The notes: a model not told the origin generated them from the letters alone. A stretch of DNA of 64,000 bases from Kingdonia uniflora (GCA_014058105.1 JACGCM010001329.1:1054001-1118000); one strand, 5' to 3'; shown: positions 24,831 through 35,840, counted from the first letter of the stretch. Program-made: numbers and translations.

Positions 24831-25120
24831 CGACGGCTCTTCGGGATACGTGTCCACATCATCTCTCCTAACAGACACGTCTTTTCGTTTGCCCTCATAA
24901 TGGTTTTTGGGGTAATGTGTTATGTTATCACGTCTGTCCCTCTCCTCCGCCATTATTACAGACTCACTGCCCAAGAAGATTTATACAGATCTTACAACAC
25001 GATTACTTACAGCAATAACCTTCTACGGCTACACGATCCTGCTACACTTTTTTATAACATGGTTCCAGTTCAAAAAACCTAAGTACAGCTATTACAGCTG
25101 TCACTTACCACAATGTCGGC

Positions 25121-25495
25121 TTGGCAGACGCAAAAAAATCAGCGGCAAATCCTGCTTCAGTTCCATTTCATTCAAAAATTATCATAGATACAGAAAGCAA
25201 TGATGAGCCAACCTCAACACAAGCAAATCATTTTATTATGATCAATCGTCCGACCTTATATACAATGAGAGAACGGATAACTCTCTTCACTACGCAGAAT
25301 GGTTTCAATATCAACAGTTCTCACAAGTTTATCCAGCGCGTGCTCAAAGGCTCCGACCAAGTTTCACCGATGATAACAAGTATTCAAGTTAACAACGACA
25401 TGACTCTAAATATCTCATGGCACGAAAGGGATCACGACCTTGTCATCTCCACAGACATAACAACACTATATCTCAATAAGGCCACACATATATAA
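25121..25495 (+). other. Open reading frame of about 124 codons in the 3' region of element B (sense strand)
   Basis: An uninterrupted frame on the + strand contains NHFIMINRPTLYTMRERIT and ends NKATHI before TAA. It has no ATG at its start (the first codon counted is TTG). It lies between AG1 and AG3, where elements D and E carry AG2 on the opposite strand. No family is recognised, and it may be a chance frame opposite a promoter or intron. Confidence 0.25.
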
Positions 25496-25913
25496 GGGTG
25501 ACCTACATAGTTCAAATATATCAACACTACGACCTACATATTTTTGACCTATGTCATCAGTGACTAGTTCGATATTTGTTCAATAGTGTCTTACAACAGT
25601 TCTAAAAGTAGCTTCAAGCACTTACAAGACAAGATAATGAAGTTCGAATTTATTATTCAAGGAAAACAAGTTACAAGAACGAATACTTCAACCAGTTCGG
25701 AGATAAAGATTACAAGTTCTACAAACAATTTTGTCTTTTACAAAAGATAGCCTACGTTGCAGATGACAGTGCAACACTTGAAAAGAAACAATGGAGGGCC
25801 CAACAGAAAAACTCAAAGCTCAAGGATGGAAATTGGAATGAAGGAGAGGACAAAATTAATCCCACCACTCCATAACCCCCACCTCCGCTTCCAACGACGG
25901 ACCTCCTCCACCA

Positions 25914-26243
25914 TTACAATACCCAATCTTTCGCAGGGTATTGACAGTACTTCTCAGACGACTTCCCCGCCTTCTCGTCTTCCGCCAACACCGTATCTTC
26001 TGCAAGCATGCGCTGACAGGACCGACGGTGAGCAGCAAACAAAACCACATAATGGAATCGCCACAGTTGATGAAAATCATCCTCTGCCTCCTCTACTTCC
26101 CACGTCATCCCATGGAAAGTTGGAGGAACATGGATTGGAGTCGGCAACGAAAGGCTTTGGGTGCCAAAATAACGAGTTTGCAGACTTGCCATTTTTGTCT
26201 GAACTCTAACTTCATATGTTTGGCGTCGAGTTGTCACCATCAC
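25914..26243 (-). CDS. Small antisense protein AG1 of element B, 109 residues, intact frame
   Basis: ATG at 26243 gives MMVTTRRQTYEVRV..., then RYFGTQSL, VPPTFHGMT, an acidic stretch, LWRFHYVVLFAAHRRSC and ending YPAKDWVL before a stop. It is homologous to AG1 of E (58491-58823: MVKTRRQVYEERV ... RYFGNQAL ... VPPTYHDMT ... YPTRDWVMK) and more distantly to AG1 in C and its inverted arm. It is the only AG1 copy here without an internal stop. A TATA box lies 70-78 bp upstream. The start is supported by the shared M-x-x-T-R-R-Q opening. Function unknown. Confidence 0.65.
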   Translation of the reverse strand: MMVTTRRQTYEVRVQTKMASLQTRYFGTQSLSLPTPIHVPPTFHGMTWEVEEAEDDFHQLWRFHYVVLFAAHRRSCQRMLAEDTVLAEDEKAGKSSEKYCQYPAKDWVL

Positions 26244-26312
26244 TGCTACTCAACCCAACCTAAAAGACTGACAACGTTAACCAGGGTGAACAGTGATAGC
26301 AACTATTCACCA

Positions 26313-26321
26313 TATTTTATA
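26313..26321 (-). promoter_or_regulatory. TATA box of AG1 (element B)
   Basis: TATAAAATA on the - strand, about 70 bp before the AG1 ATG. AG1 in E and in the left arm of C has a TATA box at a similar distance (about 80 bp). Confidence 0.55.
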
Positions 26322-26524
26322 CCAGTAACATTTAATGCACTCCACAACTTCCAATAAGGTATTCATCACAAGTACAGGTCTCAAGAAAAATTTCTGGGAA
26401 ACCCAACAGTCGAAAGTACTATTCTTTTAAGATAAAATGGAGGCCATCAATACAACATTCAATTTAGACGACTGGACTTCTCAACCAACACCACTCGCAA
26501 CGTACGTTTCTCCTGCTATTGGCT

Positions 26525-26537
26525 GAGAGGGGGCAGT
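26525..26537 (+). promoter_or_regulatory. Polypurine tract of element B
   Basis: gagagggggcagt ends directly at the 3' LTR. A purine run in this place primes plus-strand synthesis. Confidence 0.8.
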
Positions 26538-27294
26538 TGTGAGGGCTTATTTCTAATCCCCGTATTGAGTCCGATACTCGAACTCACATAACTCACTGAT
26601 AACCAATCAAGGACTAAAAGCAAGGGGATCGTAATACAGACTTCCTCATCTACAGCTCGGGGATGACAAAGCTCCCAATTACATCGCGCTACAGAAGATA
26701 CTCCTCCACTTATCAACAGTTCGAATACACGCGAACACTATTAGAGATCGCATCTTCATCAACAGTTCGGAGATATCAAAGCATCTTGTGACTTCACACT
26801 ACAGAAGATACTCCTCCACTTGTCAACAGATCGTATGCACGCGAGCATCACAGGAGATCGTATCTTCCCAACGATCGTTAGCTACATAGATCCGTTACAG
26901 ATCAACAAGTATCAGGACGTTACAAAAATCCACCATGAAGACTCATCAAAACCTGATATTGTAACGCCCATTATCAATGTAACCAACAGTCATATTATAA
27001 GACCTATAAATAAGACTAGATAGCTACAAATTAGGGGGGGGACTTCTCTGAGAACCTCTAGGAGATCATTTCTACATCTAAATATATATCTCTCTCTCTC
27101 TTTGTAATAGCTAGCAGTCTAAATATATATCTCTCTCTCTTTTTAAAATCCTCAGGAGAGGTCGTGGTTTTTAACCCATTCAAGGGTTTTCCACGCTAAA
27201 TCTAGTGTTGTTTGTTTCTTGTTCATAACTAAACATACTAGATTTCGAAGGTGTAAAACGCTATCTTCGTGCAATACGAAAATAGGCTATTACA
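26538..27294 (+). repeat. 3' LTR of element B
   Basis: Starts TGTGAGGGCTTATTTC, ends AGGCTATTACA (757 bp). TATA box at 27005-27012. It matches the 5' LTR with about 20 substitutions by eye. Confidence 0.93.
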
Positions 27295-27501
27295 ATCTGG
27301 GGTTCAAAGGTCTCGGCCTCCTGGCTGGATTTTTTGTCTTGACATGCCAAATAATGGCTGTAGAGAACCCCATTGCTGGAAATTGAGGCAAGATATCATT
27401 TTACCCTACGTGTGCGAACTGAGAAGCAAGTTGAGAGAGTGTGGATCATCTTCTTAGAGTGCGTGGTTTTTTTTTGAGGTCTCACTGATAACGGAGTGAG
27501 T
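27295..27501. repeat. 207-bp direct repeat, right copy, abutting the 3' LTR of element B
   Basis: Same length as the copy at 12071-12277; 6 differences seen. Downstream sequence (tgtcttcaaaaatttg) is unique, which puts the original target at ...ggtgagt/tgtcttc.... Confidence 0.92.
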
Positions 27502-28211
27502 TGTCTTCAAAAATTTGAAGGCTAACTAAAGGTTAAATTATCTATGGTATAGCATTCTATGTATATTTGGTAGTGATTGCGACCGTATGTGTTTATTTGA
27601 TGGTTATCGTTTTGAGAAAGAAGCTCTTTGATCTTTTTAGTGCATGGCCTATGGAACTTTTAGGGGAGCCTTTTTCCAGAACTCTTTATCGAGATGGAGA
27701 TAATATTATGCCTCAACGTAATAGTTACTGTTGTACAGACGCTATTCGAGGACGAAAGGTGGATCCACGAATTAGGGGTTCGGGTCTTGATATAAACCCT
27801 TCTGTTTTTGGAGAAAGGAATGTCAATGTTGTTCTCATTTTTTATTGACCTTGAAAACATTGATCATCTATTATCATCATTCTTTCCGAGTGTACTGAAA
27901 TTTCCACGCAAATTCCAGTTGTTGTTTTCATTGTTCTTATTTTACTGTTTATTGTACATGAAATGGCTGTGCTCAACCTTCGAATCAAAGGATCCTTGAA
28001 GACTAATGCAACTAATCCTGTACAATATGTTACTTGATTGCTTTTATTGTTCTTTTTTCCATGTTTATTTTGTGTTACGGTATGGTTTTATGAAAATGTA
28101 ACTCTGATTTACGTTGTGTTGGCTATACAAAAATTTGTATAAATCCTAGTATGTAAATGTAACTCATATATTCAAAAGCAACTCTAACCTTTGTGTTCCT
28201 TTCTTTTACAG
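27502..28211 (+). other. PP2C intron 1, 3' portion
   Basis: Non-coding, T-rich, ending ttcttttacag before exon 2. A short open stretch at 27567-27848 shows no homology I can name and lacks a convincing start. Confidence 0.55.
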
Positions 28212-29656
28212 GATGTTAGGTTCGAAAGCAACATATCAGATGCCCCCCTTGAATCTTCTACAATTTCGTTCGTCCCAAGTATACGTTCTGGTAGCTTTGC
28301 TGATATCGGTCCTCGAAGATTCATGGAAGACGAACACATAAGGATTGATAATCTATCTTCGCATTTGGGATCTTTGTTCACGTGCCCCACACCAAGTGCG
28401 TTTTACGGGGTAACTAAATATTAGCCTTTCAAGTTGCAGTTTCTTATTAGCTCACGTTGCAGCACTTCTATAAATGGTGTTCTCACTATACTATTTTTTG
28501 TAAGTTAGTTGTGATGGAATTTTGTTACTTGATGTAGGTGTTTGATGGTCATGGAGGCCCTGATGCAGCAGCATATATGAAGAAGAATGCTATTAGGTTC
28601 TTCTTTGAGGCCGATGATTTTCCACAAACCGCAGATTTTGATGACGTATTCTTAGAAAAAGTTGAGAATTCTATTCGGAAAGCATTCCTTCTCGCTGATC
28701 TTGCTTTGGCCGATGACTGCACTGTAAACAGTTCTTCTGGGACGACAGCGCTTACTGCTCTTGTACTTGGAAGGTTTGTTCATTCATGCCTTAAAACCTT
28801 TCTTCTATTGAAAATTCTTTTCCTGAACCACTATAGTTAAATATTTACTTTCATCGAACTTTTAGCTTATAATATATGATGCCTTGATAAATTGAAATTG
28901 AAATTGAAGTTTATACTTGTAGCCTCCTCAAATGAAATACATTAAAATTCTTATTTTATATTGGTGATTATTTTCCCCGTTTCTTCTGTTGTATAATTTC
29001 ATAACGCTAAATTCGTTCTACATTTTTGTATGTATTTGGTCTTATAGAAATTTTGTTGAAACCTGTTTCTTAAATTTTCTTACTTCAGAAATCTATTGGT
29101 AGCCAACGCTGGTGACTGTCGAGCAGTATTGTGCCGTAAAGGACAAGCAATTGATATGTCCGAAGACCACAAACCCATCCATGCATTAGAACGTAAACGA
29201 GTAGAGGAACTGGGTGGGTACATAGATGATGGGTATCTCAACGGCGTACTTTCAGTTAGTCGAGCATTGGGTGATTGGGACATGAAATTACCAAAAGGCT
29301 CTTCTTCGCCTCTCATTGCAGATCCTGAGTTTCATCAAATGCTCCTCACTGAAGAAGACGAGTTCTTAATCATCGGATGTGATGGAATTTGGGATGTAAT
29401 GACAAGTCAGCATGCTGTAAGCATTGTTCGCCGTGGTCTCCGACGGCATGATAATCCAGGTCAATGCGCACGTGATCTTGTTATGGAGGCATTGCGTCTT
29501 AACACGTTCGATAACCTTACTGTGGTTGTTGTATGTTTTTCTTCTCAAGATCATCATCGGGAACTGTCCCCTCGTCCTACGCGGCAGATGAGATTGAAGT
29601 CTTGTAGCCTGTCCGAAGAAGCACTGTGTAATCTGAAAAACTGGCTGGACAAATGA
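28212..29656 (+). CDS. Protein phosphatase 2C (group-G-like), exons 2-4
   Basis: Exons 28212-28409, 28538-28773 and 29089-29656, with GT/AG borders at each junction and matching phases. With exon 1 (11284-11406) the protein has 374 residues, normal for this group. It is a Mg/Mn-dependent Ser/Thr phosphatase. Visible motifs in order: [28 protein letters not shown] (metal-binding Asp and Gly), [60 protein letters not shown] (metal-binding Asp), and [10 protein letters not shown]. It has no transmembrane segment or obvious targeting signal. All catalytic residues are present, so the enzyme should be active if the long intron 1 is spliced. Group-G PP2Cs have roles in stress signalling, but the substrate cannot be read from sequence. 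Confidence 0.93.
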
Positions 29657-30536
29657 GTACATATTTAAAATATAGTTGTTTCCAGAGTATAGAGAAGTAG
29701 CTAGAAAATTTTGTGGGTTTGTGGGATGGATAGGCTGTTTCTGTTGTTCACTTATGTTTTTGGGGGACAGAGATAAGCCTGTAGTATGGTGTATATAACA
29801 TAAAAGTTGGGTGGATGAATGAGATGTAGCTTTTACCACTGGTGAAATACATTTATTATTTTTTGTTTGTACTGTGTTTTATTTGCAGTTCTCTTTTCTG
29901 GTTTTCTTGGCTTACTAAGTAGTTGCACTGTTCGGACAGTTGCAGTTTTGAACCGTCTTGACTGTTGTTTGAGCGGTTTTGAACTGTCTTGATTTGGTTT
30001 GCTTGCAAAACTAGGTCACTCAGACTGGAAACTGAAAAAAAAAATCAATATCATAGCTTGGAAAAGTGGCAAAGTTCTCTAAAAATTGAAAGTTTGGTTC
30101 AATGGGACTGGTCTTTCTTACTCTGTTAAGTGCATATAAGAATTTCATCCTTCAGGGAGTTCAGAAAAAGAAAATATTCCATTCCAAATAAATTTGCTTT
30201 CTGTTAGGTGGCATCTCCGCTCCTTGGAAACAAATCGCAATGTCTATCTTTTTAAAACTTGTTACGAGTATAGAAATTATAGCAGAAAGCTCTCAGAAGT
30301 ACAAACTGGCTAAAATTTTCCATTCACACTTAAATTTCTGTAACAAGTAACATTAACAACAGGTCTACCAAAGCTGGAAAGATAACCAATCGAACACTAA
30401 AAGATCATTGATCAAACAGTAAAAATAATTCTGACTTGTGCAACTTCCAGCAGGTGCATGTCTAAATGAGTTCAATTCATCCACTATATCCACTCTGGTC
30501 CAGATCAAGTATAAGATATTGAAACCTCCACGTCCT
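29657..30536. other. Intergenic region between the convergent PP2C and RPAP2 genes
   Basis: Contains the 3' untranslated regions of two tail-to-tail genes. A short direct echo (gaaccgtcttgactg / gaactgtcttgattt) lies at 29952-29995. No ORF of note. Confidence 0.6.
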
Positions 30537-33500
30537 TTAGCCTCCCTTCTGGGCAGAAAAATCTGATACCCGGCCTAGCGGAAGTATGAGGTCTTTCAAC
30601 AACTCGTACTCCTCTACACTTACTTGACCTTCATCAAGTACCTGCATTGTCAAAAAATGCCGTGAGGTATATGTCAAAACGGTTCGGGAATATAGGCCAT
30701 TTTTTCTGATTGTCGCCCGCAGTATTATTGTCACTTATCACTCTCAAGTTTGTGTGGTGATAACAGTAGGGCCTTATCGGTGATGACTCAGGTATACTCT
30801 CAGTATGTAACTATATACACATTAAACACATTATACGACCATGCTATATTAGTTATGTACCAACAAACATTATTAGGCTGGCCATCTTTTAGAGAGAATG
30901 TATCTCATAGAAGGTGTGATATGGACAATGATTGTTTATATACAGCAACTGAGTTAACTCTGGGTACATACAAATATTAATATTACCAAAATATGACAAT
31001 ATTAAATTTTGATATCCATAAGACTAAGTCCTTTATAAGGCCACAGATATATAACATAAAAATAATATCTTATAAATTTCAAGTCATAGTATAGCCTAAC
31101 CCATAAATATTTTGAACCTTGACTTGTAAGATCCACCCGGAGGTTTATTTATACGTTTTCGAGCTGTCACATTCTTCACTTCATGATGCATAATAATGAG
31201 CTTCCATATTTTAATATCTCATAAGCATTGATAGAGTCAGACCAAAACTCAAGTCCAGGTGGCGCAAAAAACTCAATAAGGGCCATAAAATTACAGAGGA
31301 TTTTTTTTTTTTTTTTTCAGAAAAAGAGACAACTTCAAACTATGTTGGTTATTTGCATCTCACCTTGTGTATCAGCACCCTATTACTTGACAGGAATTCC
31401 CCAAGCCCGGGAATTCTAGAAACTGATAGAGCATCCATGAATAAAAGAGCAATCACTTTCCATTGTTTTGCCTTAAAAGGTGGCAGTGCATTCATAAAGG
31501 ACATTGTTCCCATTAACCCATCCTGCATTGAAGAAACTGATCAGCTAAACATTTATTCCCATATTGTCCACCAAGATTGTATGCGTATACTTGAGGACAA
31601 ACATGATCCACACATTTTTAGGATAACTTCTCTCTTACTATCACTCATGCTTTCTTTAGATAATCATTGAGCTTTATTTCCTAGATCAGAAATTCAGATC
31701 GAAAGGTAACTTTTAATCACAAGGCAACCGGTATTAAAATAACCAATGAGGTGATGAGCTAACATAATTTAGAATAAGAAAGACTCAAAAAATTAAAAAA
31801 TATGCGTTGTAAGAAATCGTATGGCATTAAATTAATATTCATTACTTATTTGTGGAGGAAAATAATGTTCTGAAATTTAGAAATGCTGCTGAATAGTTAA
31901 GAATATACTTGGTCTTTTGTTACGACATGGTATGTACTTGGCATTTGAAATGGTATATATTTCTCCAGAATTTTTAAGTCTGGTGAAATCAACCAAGTAT
32001 TCTCATGATATAACAAGATATACACTCTTTGAATTTTCATTATGTGTCATTTGTGGTAACAGTACTGTCGTTTCCATATTCTCAAGTAGTTCGAGAAAAA
32101 AATTCATTTATACTAACATGCCAAGCAACTATTCCGATTTACCACAAACATATGCAGTAAGGATGCACTGAAATCATCTAAATAAATACCATTCCTCGCT
32201 CCAAAGCTGTCAATGGTATTGGCAACTTTAGATCTTTGATGAGCTCAAACACGACCCGAGACAGACAAGCAGCCAAAGTTTGTTTAATTTCAGAAGAACG
32301 GCCACCAATCAAATAGACTTTGTGAAGATACTCCCTCCCCTCAACCAATGAAAACTCCTCACATGAATTTTCATCACGTCCATATATATAAGCCAGAGAA
32401 GATGATGTTATCCAGCCAAAAATCGATTTCCACATTGTCCCAAACGATGACAACTGGAAATAGTATGTAACGTATATGTTCAAGTTGTAAGTCGTAAGAA
32501 GAGAATAAAAAGTCATTTTCCATGAAACAGACTTTGTTCACTTACAGTTAGACTAAAGCCCTCAGGTCTACATTCATACCAAGGATGCTCGGGTTCCGAA
32601 TCAAAAACTTCAGGTTTCTTTGGCCACTTTAGAAGTCCGAGAACATCTTCGTCCTCGTCACTGTCCATTTCATCACTGTCCATTTCATCGGCATCCTGTG
32701 GTTGTGCTAATATAACTATTCCAGCTTCAGATACTGTCCAAAGAATGTGAAAGAAAGATAAAACAGTCACAAAACTAGGATGTACAATTCAAGATTTGGC
32801 AACTATTAGGCAGTGTGTGAGTTCAACAGTTATACTATAGTTTTTTTTAGAAGTTGGAACAATTCAATTAGTAGAAACGTCTCAGTTTTAGTCTGATTGA
32901 ATTCTTTACTGGATAGTTCCTTCTTAAGCAATAAACAAACTAAAGCATGTAATTGGTGTGGGCTTACTAGCATCCGTTATGTCCGCTTCTCCAGAAGCAA
33001 TGGCTTCTGCAGCCCTGGTCATTGCATCCGCACAGGCTTTTGCAGAAGTTAGCCGTAACGAATTATCGTCATCTTCCGCATTAGATTTGCCTGAGCCATC
33101 ACCACTTTCTAGAACTTCAAATAGATGGTCATTGCTCACATTACTAGTTTTACTTTGATCAGCCCAAGTAACACTTCTGGTTAAGTTTTTTGCACCCAAC
33201 GACTTCAAAGAGGATTTCGATGAGGCGTGATTAGTCTTCTGCCCAATAAATACATCTGTATTTGATTTATTCGCTAACTCTTCTTTTCCCTTCTTAGGCC
33301 TGACACTTCCATTTTTAGATCCTGCAACTTAAAATGCAAAAGGCTAAATATATTACACATCAATAAATCCTACATATTTAGAAGTGCTGAATGCATTAAA
33401 CTTGTGGGTCAAGCAGTCATCCGTTCCAGAGAACTCGTATGTGATAGTAATATTCATAGATATCTTTATACTTCTCAGATAACTCCACCGATAATCATAT

Positions 33501-34270
33501 ATCAGATCAATATATATTATGATCACGTAGTATCACCTATGTTGATATAAGGTATTGAGCTTAGGACCTTAACGATGCAACAAGCAACGAAAACAAGTTG
33601 TTTCCATTAGCTTCAATGCAGCAAGTAACGAAAACAAGTTGTTTCTATTACCTTCAATGCGGCTCTTGAAACGATAAGGCTTCCGAGTCGGATCACTCTG
33701 AGGAACATAACCATCAATAGCATCCGATGGACCAATCCAATCCTCAATCTTCACTTCCCCATTATTAACATCCACATTCTCATTAATCTTCAAATTAGAA
33801 AACCCCAAATCCCCTTTCTCCCCCAACCCCTCCTCTTTCCTCTTCTTCTTCTCCTCCTCCAAGCCCAACTCCTCAAACAACTTCAAAACCTCATCAACCT
33901 TAGCCGAACTCAAACTCCCTCCTCTCTCAACCCTCAAACTCCCCTCAAATGCGCCACTCTCCACCAAGCAATTCGATGAACAAAACTTATAAGTTTCCCT
34001 TAGATCATAGACCCTATGTTCACTCAACGAAATCCGATACTTCCGTTCTCGATCCCGTTCAGGGGGCAAGGGTAATGAATTAGGACAAAGGGGGTACCCA
34101 CAAAGCTTTTCGGTGGATCGCTCGATAATGACGCCTTCGTAATCGCTGCGATATAAAAGAGATCCCGCTGCGAAGAGCTGGGCTTCGCTGTGGATTCCGT
34201 CGAGGAGGGAGTCTTGGAGCTTTTGTATAGATTTGTTTAGATGAGTTAGTTGTTGTTGTTGTTCTGCCAT
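30537..34270 (-). CDS. RPAP2: RPAP2/RTR1-type RNA polymerase II CTD phosphatase homologue, six exons
   Basis: Exons on the - strand: 34270-33652, 33321-32968, 32733-32546, 32453-32190, 31522-31364, 30641-30537. All introns are GT/AG and phases agree, giving 562 residues. The N-terminal RTR1 domain shows the zinc ligands LCGYPLC and FCSSNC. Further on are SVTWADQ (exon 2), an acidic DEMDSDEMDSDEDED stretch, SSFGTMWKSIFGWI and the C-terminal MNALPPFKAKQWKVIALLF and DALSVSRIPGL blocks, all typical of the plant RPAP2 proteins. Yeast Rtr1 and human RPAP2 remove Ser5 phosphate from the Pol II C-terminal domain and help Pol II assembly or import. The protein is somewhat shorter than the Arabidopsis homologue as I remember it (about 735 residues), mostly in the middle. 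Confidence 0.93.
31523..32189 (-). other. RPAP2 intron 4
   Basis: 667 bp, AT-rich, between GTATTT donor and AATGCAG acceptor. No ORF or repeat of note. Confidence 0.75.
33574..33655. repeat. 41-bp tandem duplication across the RPAP2 exon 1 splice donor
   Basis: aacgaaaacaagttgttt occurs at 33586 and 33627. The copy used as exon end has gaag/GTAATAG; in the other copy, lying inside the intron, the donor GT is CT. Confidence 0.8.
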
Positions 34271-35527
34271 TGTTAATGGAGTTTGATTTTGATTATGGAA
34301 TTGTAAACCTTAGTTTGGTTGAAATTGGGGGTTTGATTCGTCGTTTTTGTTGGTTGGGTGTGTCGTAAATTAGTTGAGATTGAAGGTTTAGGGTTCAACA
34401 GGAAGAGAGAGAGAGAAGAGAGTTTTCCCGCGAAGCTATTTCTTCTATTCTCTAGACTCTCAATTTCGTTTCGTCGTTTATTTATTTTATCAGGAAGACA
34501 ACAAGAGCCGGTACCAACATCTCCAAAAGTTTTGATGAAAAGTTTTTGCTCTGTCGGTGAAAGCCACGTCCCACATACAATAATATGGTAACTTAGATTG
34601 GCTACAAAACCATCAATATTCTCCATTACAACTAGAGTATTTAAATACACTTATAAAACCAGACACTAAAGTCTCACTTAATAGGAACCACTCATCTCTA
34701 TTAAATGAGTTGCTCTTAAAATTGGTGATTTGTTATATAGGGAAATGAGGTGGAAAACTTATATTAGGTGGCAACCACGTCGCATTTCCTTAACTCTTAC
34801 AAACAAAGAATTCAAATCACTCTCTATTACATCACTCATCCTCCTTTCTCACTCTCTCTGTTACACTCACCCTCTCTCTCTCTCTTTCTTCACCATTAGA
34901 GGCGAAATTGGGAAAATCACTCATCTTTGTCACTGCATATCTCTCAAACAATTTCTCTCTCCATCTCGAAGCTTATCAGTTGTACTACCATTAGATGCAA
35001 AATTGGGTTTGAGAGCTCTGAAATTGGTTGTTGTTGATTGGAGAACTGTGGTGAACATTAGTACGTTGGGGCTTCCTTTAATTTGGGGGTTTCAGACAAG
35101 AATCTAGGGTTTGTTGTTGTTGTTGCAGATTGCCGTTGGTGTTGGAGATTGTTGTTGTTAAATATTGTTTCATCTTCAACAGTTTATTGGAGATTGTTGT
35201 TGTTTGTGTCATCAACCAAGGATTTTTCTGTCTATTCCAAGGTATGTTTGTGGTCGTCAATCCTCAATTTATATTCATTAGGCTTTGATGAAACAATTGT
35301 AATCCCATGGATGTATTTGGAAAGAAACAAATATTGATTCTTTTCCCGCGTAAATGGTTTTGTTTGGATATAGCTAGCATTTTTTCTTCTTCTTATGTAT
35401 GCTACCAAATAATATAAACTAGGGATCCTCATTATAGTTCATGTAGGGTTGTCTCCCCTTGTGTAATGCATGTTTACAGTCCAAATGTTAGTTCATGTCC
35501 CCTTGTGTAATGTATGTTTACATTCCA
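34271..35527. other. RPAP2 5' leader and promoter, then unassigned sequence
   Basis: 34271-34560 is the leader and proximal promoter of the RPAP2 homologue. 34850-34890 is CT-rich. GTT/TTG-rich sequence at 35030-35180 leads to a good GTATGT donor at about 35240, which could be a 5' leader exon for the PMD-type gene to the right. A 25-bp direct repeat (ccccttgtgtaatg) is at 35456 and 35498. No convincing coding region. Confidence 0.4.
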
Positions 35528-35840
35528 AAATTGTCGAGATCAACAATTTTATGGAGTTAATATTCTCTGTACTAGGTAATTATGCTTGTTTATGTGAAGG
35601 CTTGCATTAATAATATTGCCGAGATCGACAATTATGTTAATGTATAGGAAGACTTGCATATAAAATATTGTCGAGATCGACAATTTCATTAGTGTATGTA
35701 AAGACTTCCATATATAATATTGTCGAGATCGACAATTATGATAGTGCATAAGAGGACTTGCATATACAATATTATCAAGATCAACAATATTTTAGTGTAT
35801 GCTGAGACTTAGACATACAACATTGTCAAATAATGTATTA
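35528..35840. repeat. 52-bp tandem array, each unit with an 18-bp palindrome
   Basis: Units begin at 35615, 35667, 35719, 35771 and about 35822, with a partial one at 35531. The best copies contain ATTGTCGAGATCGACAAT, two 8-bp arms that are reverse complements around GA. Similar CGACAAT/ATTGTCG words recur near 39.6, 40.1 and 41.7-41.9 kb, as expected for subterminal transposase-binding repeats of a DNA transposon. Confidence 0.85.

Larger units (their letters stand above)
12278..27294 (+). mobile_element. Element B: complete 15-kb Tat-lineage Ty3/gypsy retrotransposon in PP2C intron 1
   Basis: Both LTRs (12278-13023 and 26538-27294), primer site, gag-pol (13100-18714), tandem array (about 18840-19720), antisense genes on the - strand (19980-26243) and a polypurine tract before the 3' LTR are present. 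The LTRs differ by roughly 3% by eye plus a short indel, so it is younger than elements C and E. It shares orientation with the PP2C gene. gag and pol are broken by stops and frameshifts, so it is non-autonomous. Element A (1-10625) is the same family in opposite orientation. Confidence 0.95.

Noticed and set aside
12071..27501. A pre-existing tandem duplication into which element B inserted
   Set aside because: Insertion exactly at the junction without its own short target duplication would be a coincidence, and the repeat is about as diverged as the LTRs. Not excluded, but less likely.
27567..27848. 93-codon frame in PP2C intron 1 as an alternative first exon
   Set aside because: Does not join exon 2 in a sensible way and shows no PP2C-like sequence; the 11284 exon fits better.
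34273..34650. 125-codon frame upstream of the RPAP2 start, - strand
   Set aside because: It covers the 5' leader and promoter; the real protein starts at 34270 with the conserved RPAP2 N-terminus.
34671..34676. CACTA word at 34.67 kb as left end of a CACTA transposon
   Set aside because: No matching TAGTG end with flanking 3-bp duplication found on the right side, and a five-base word is common by chance.
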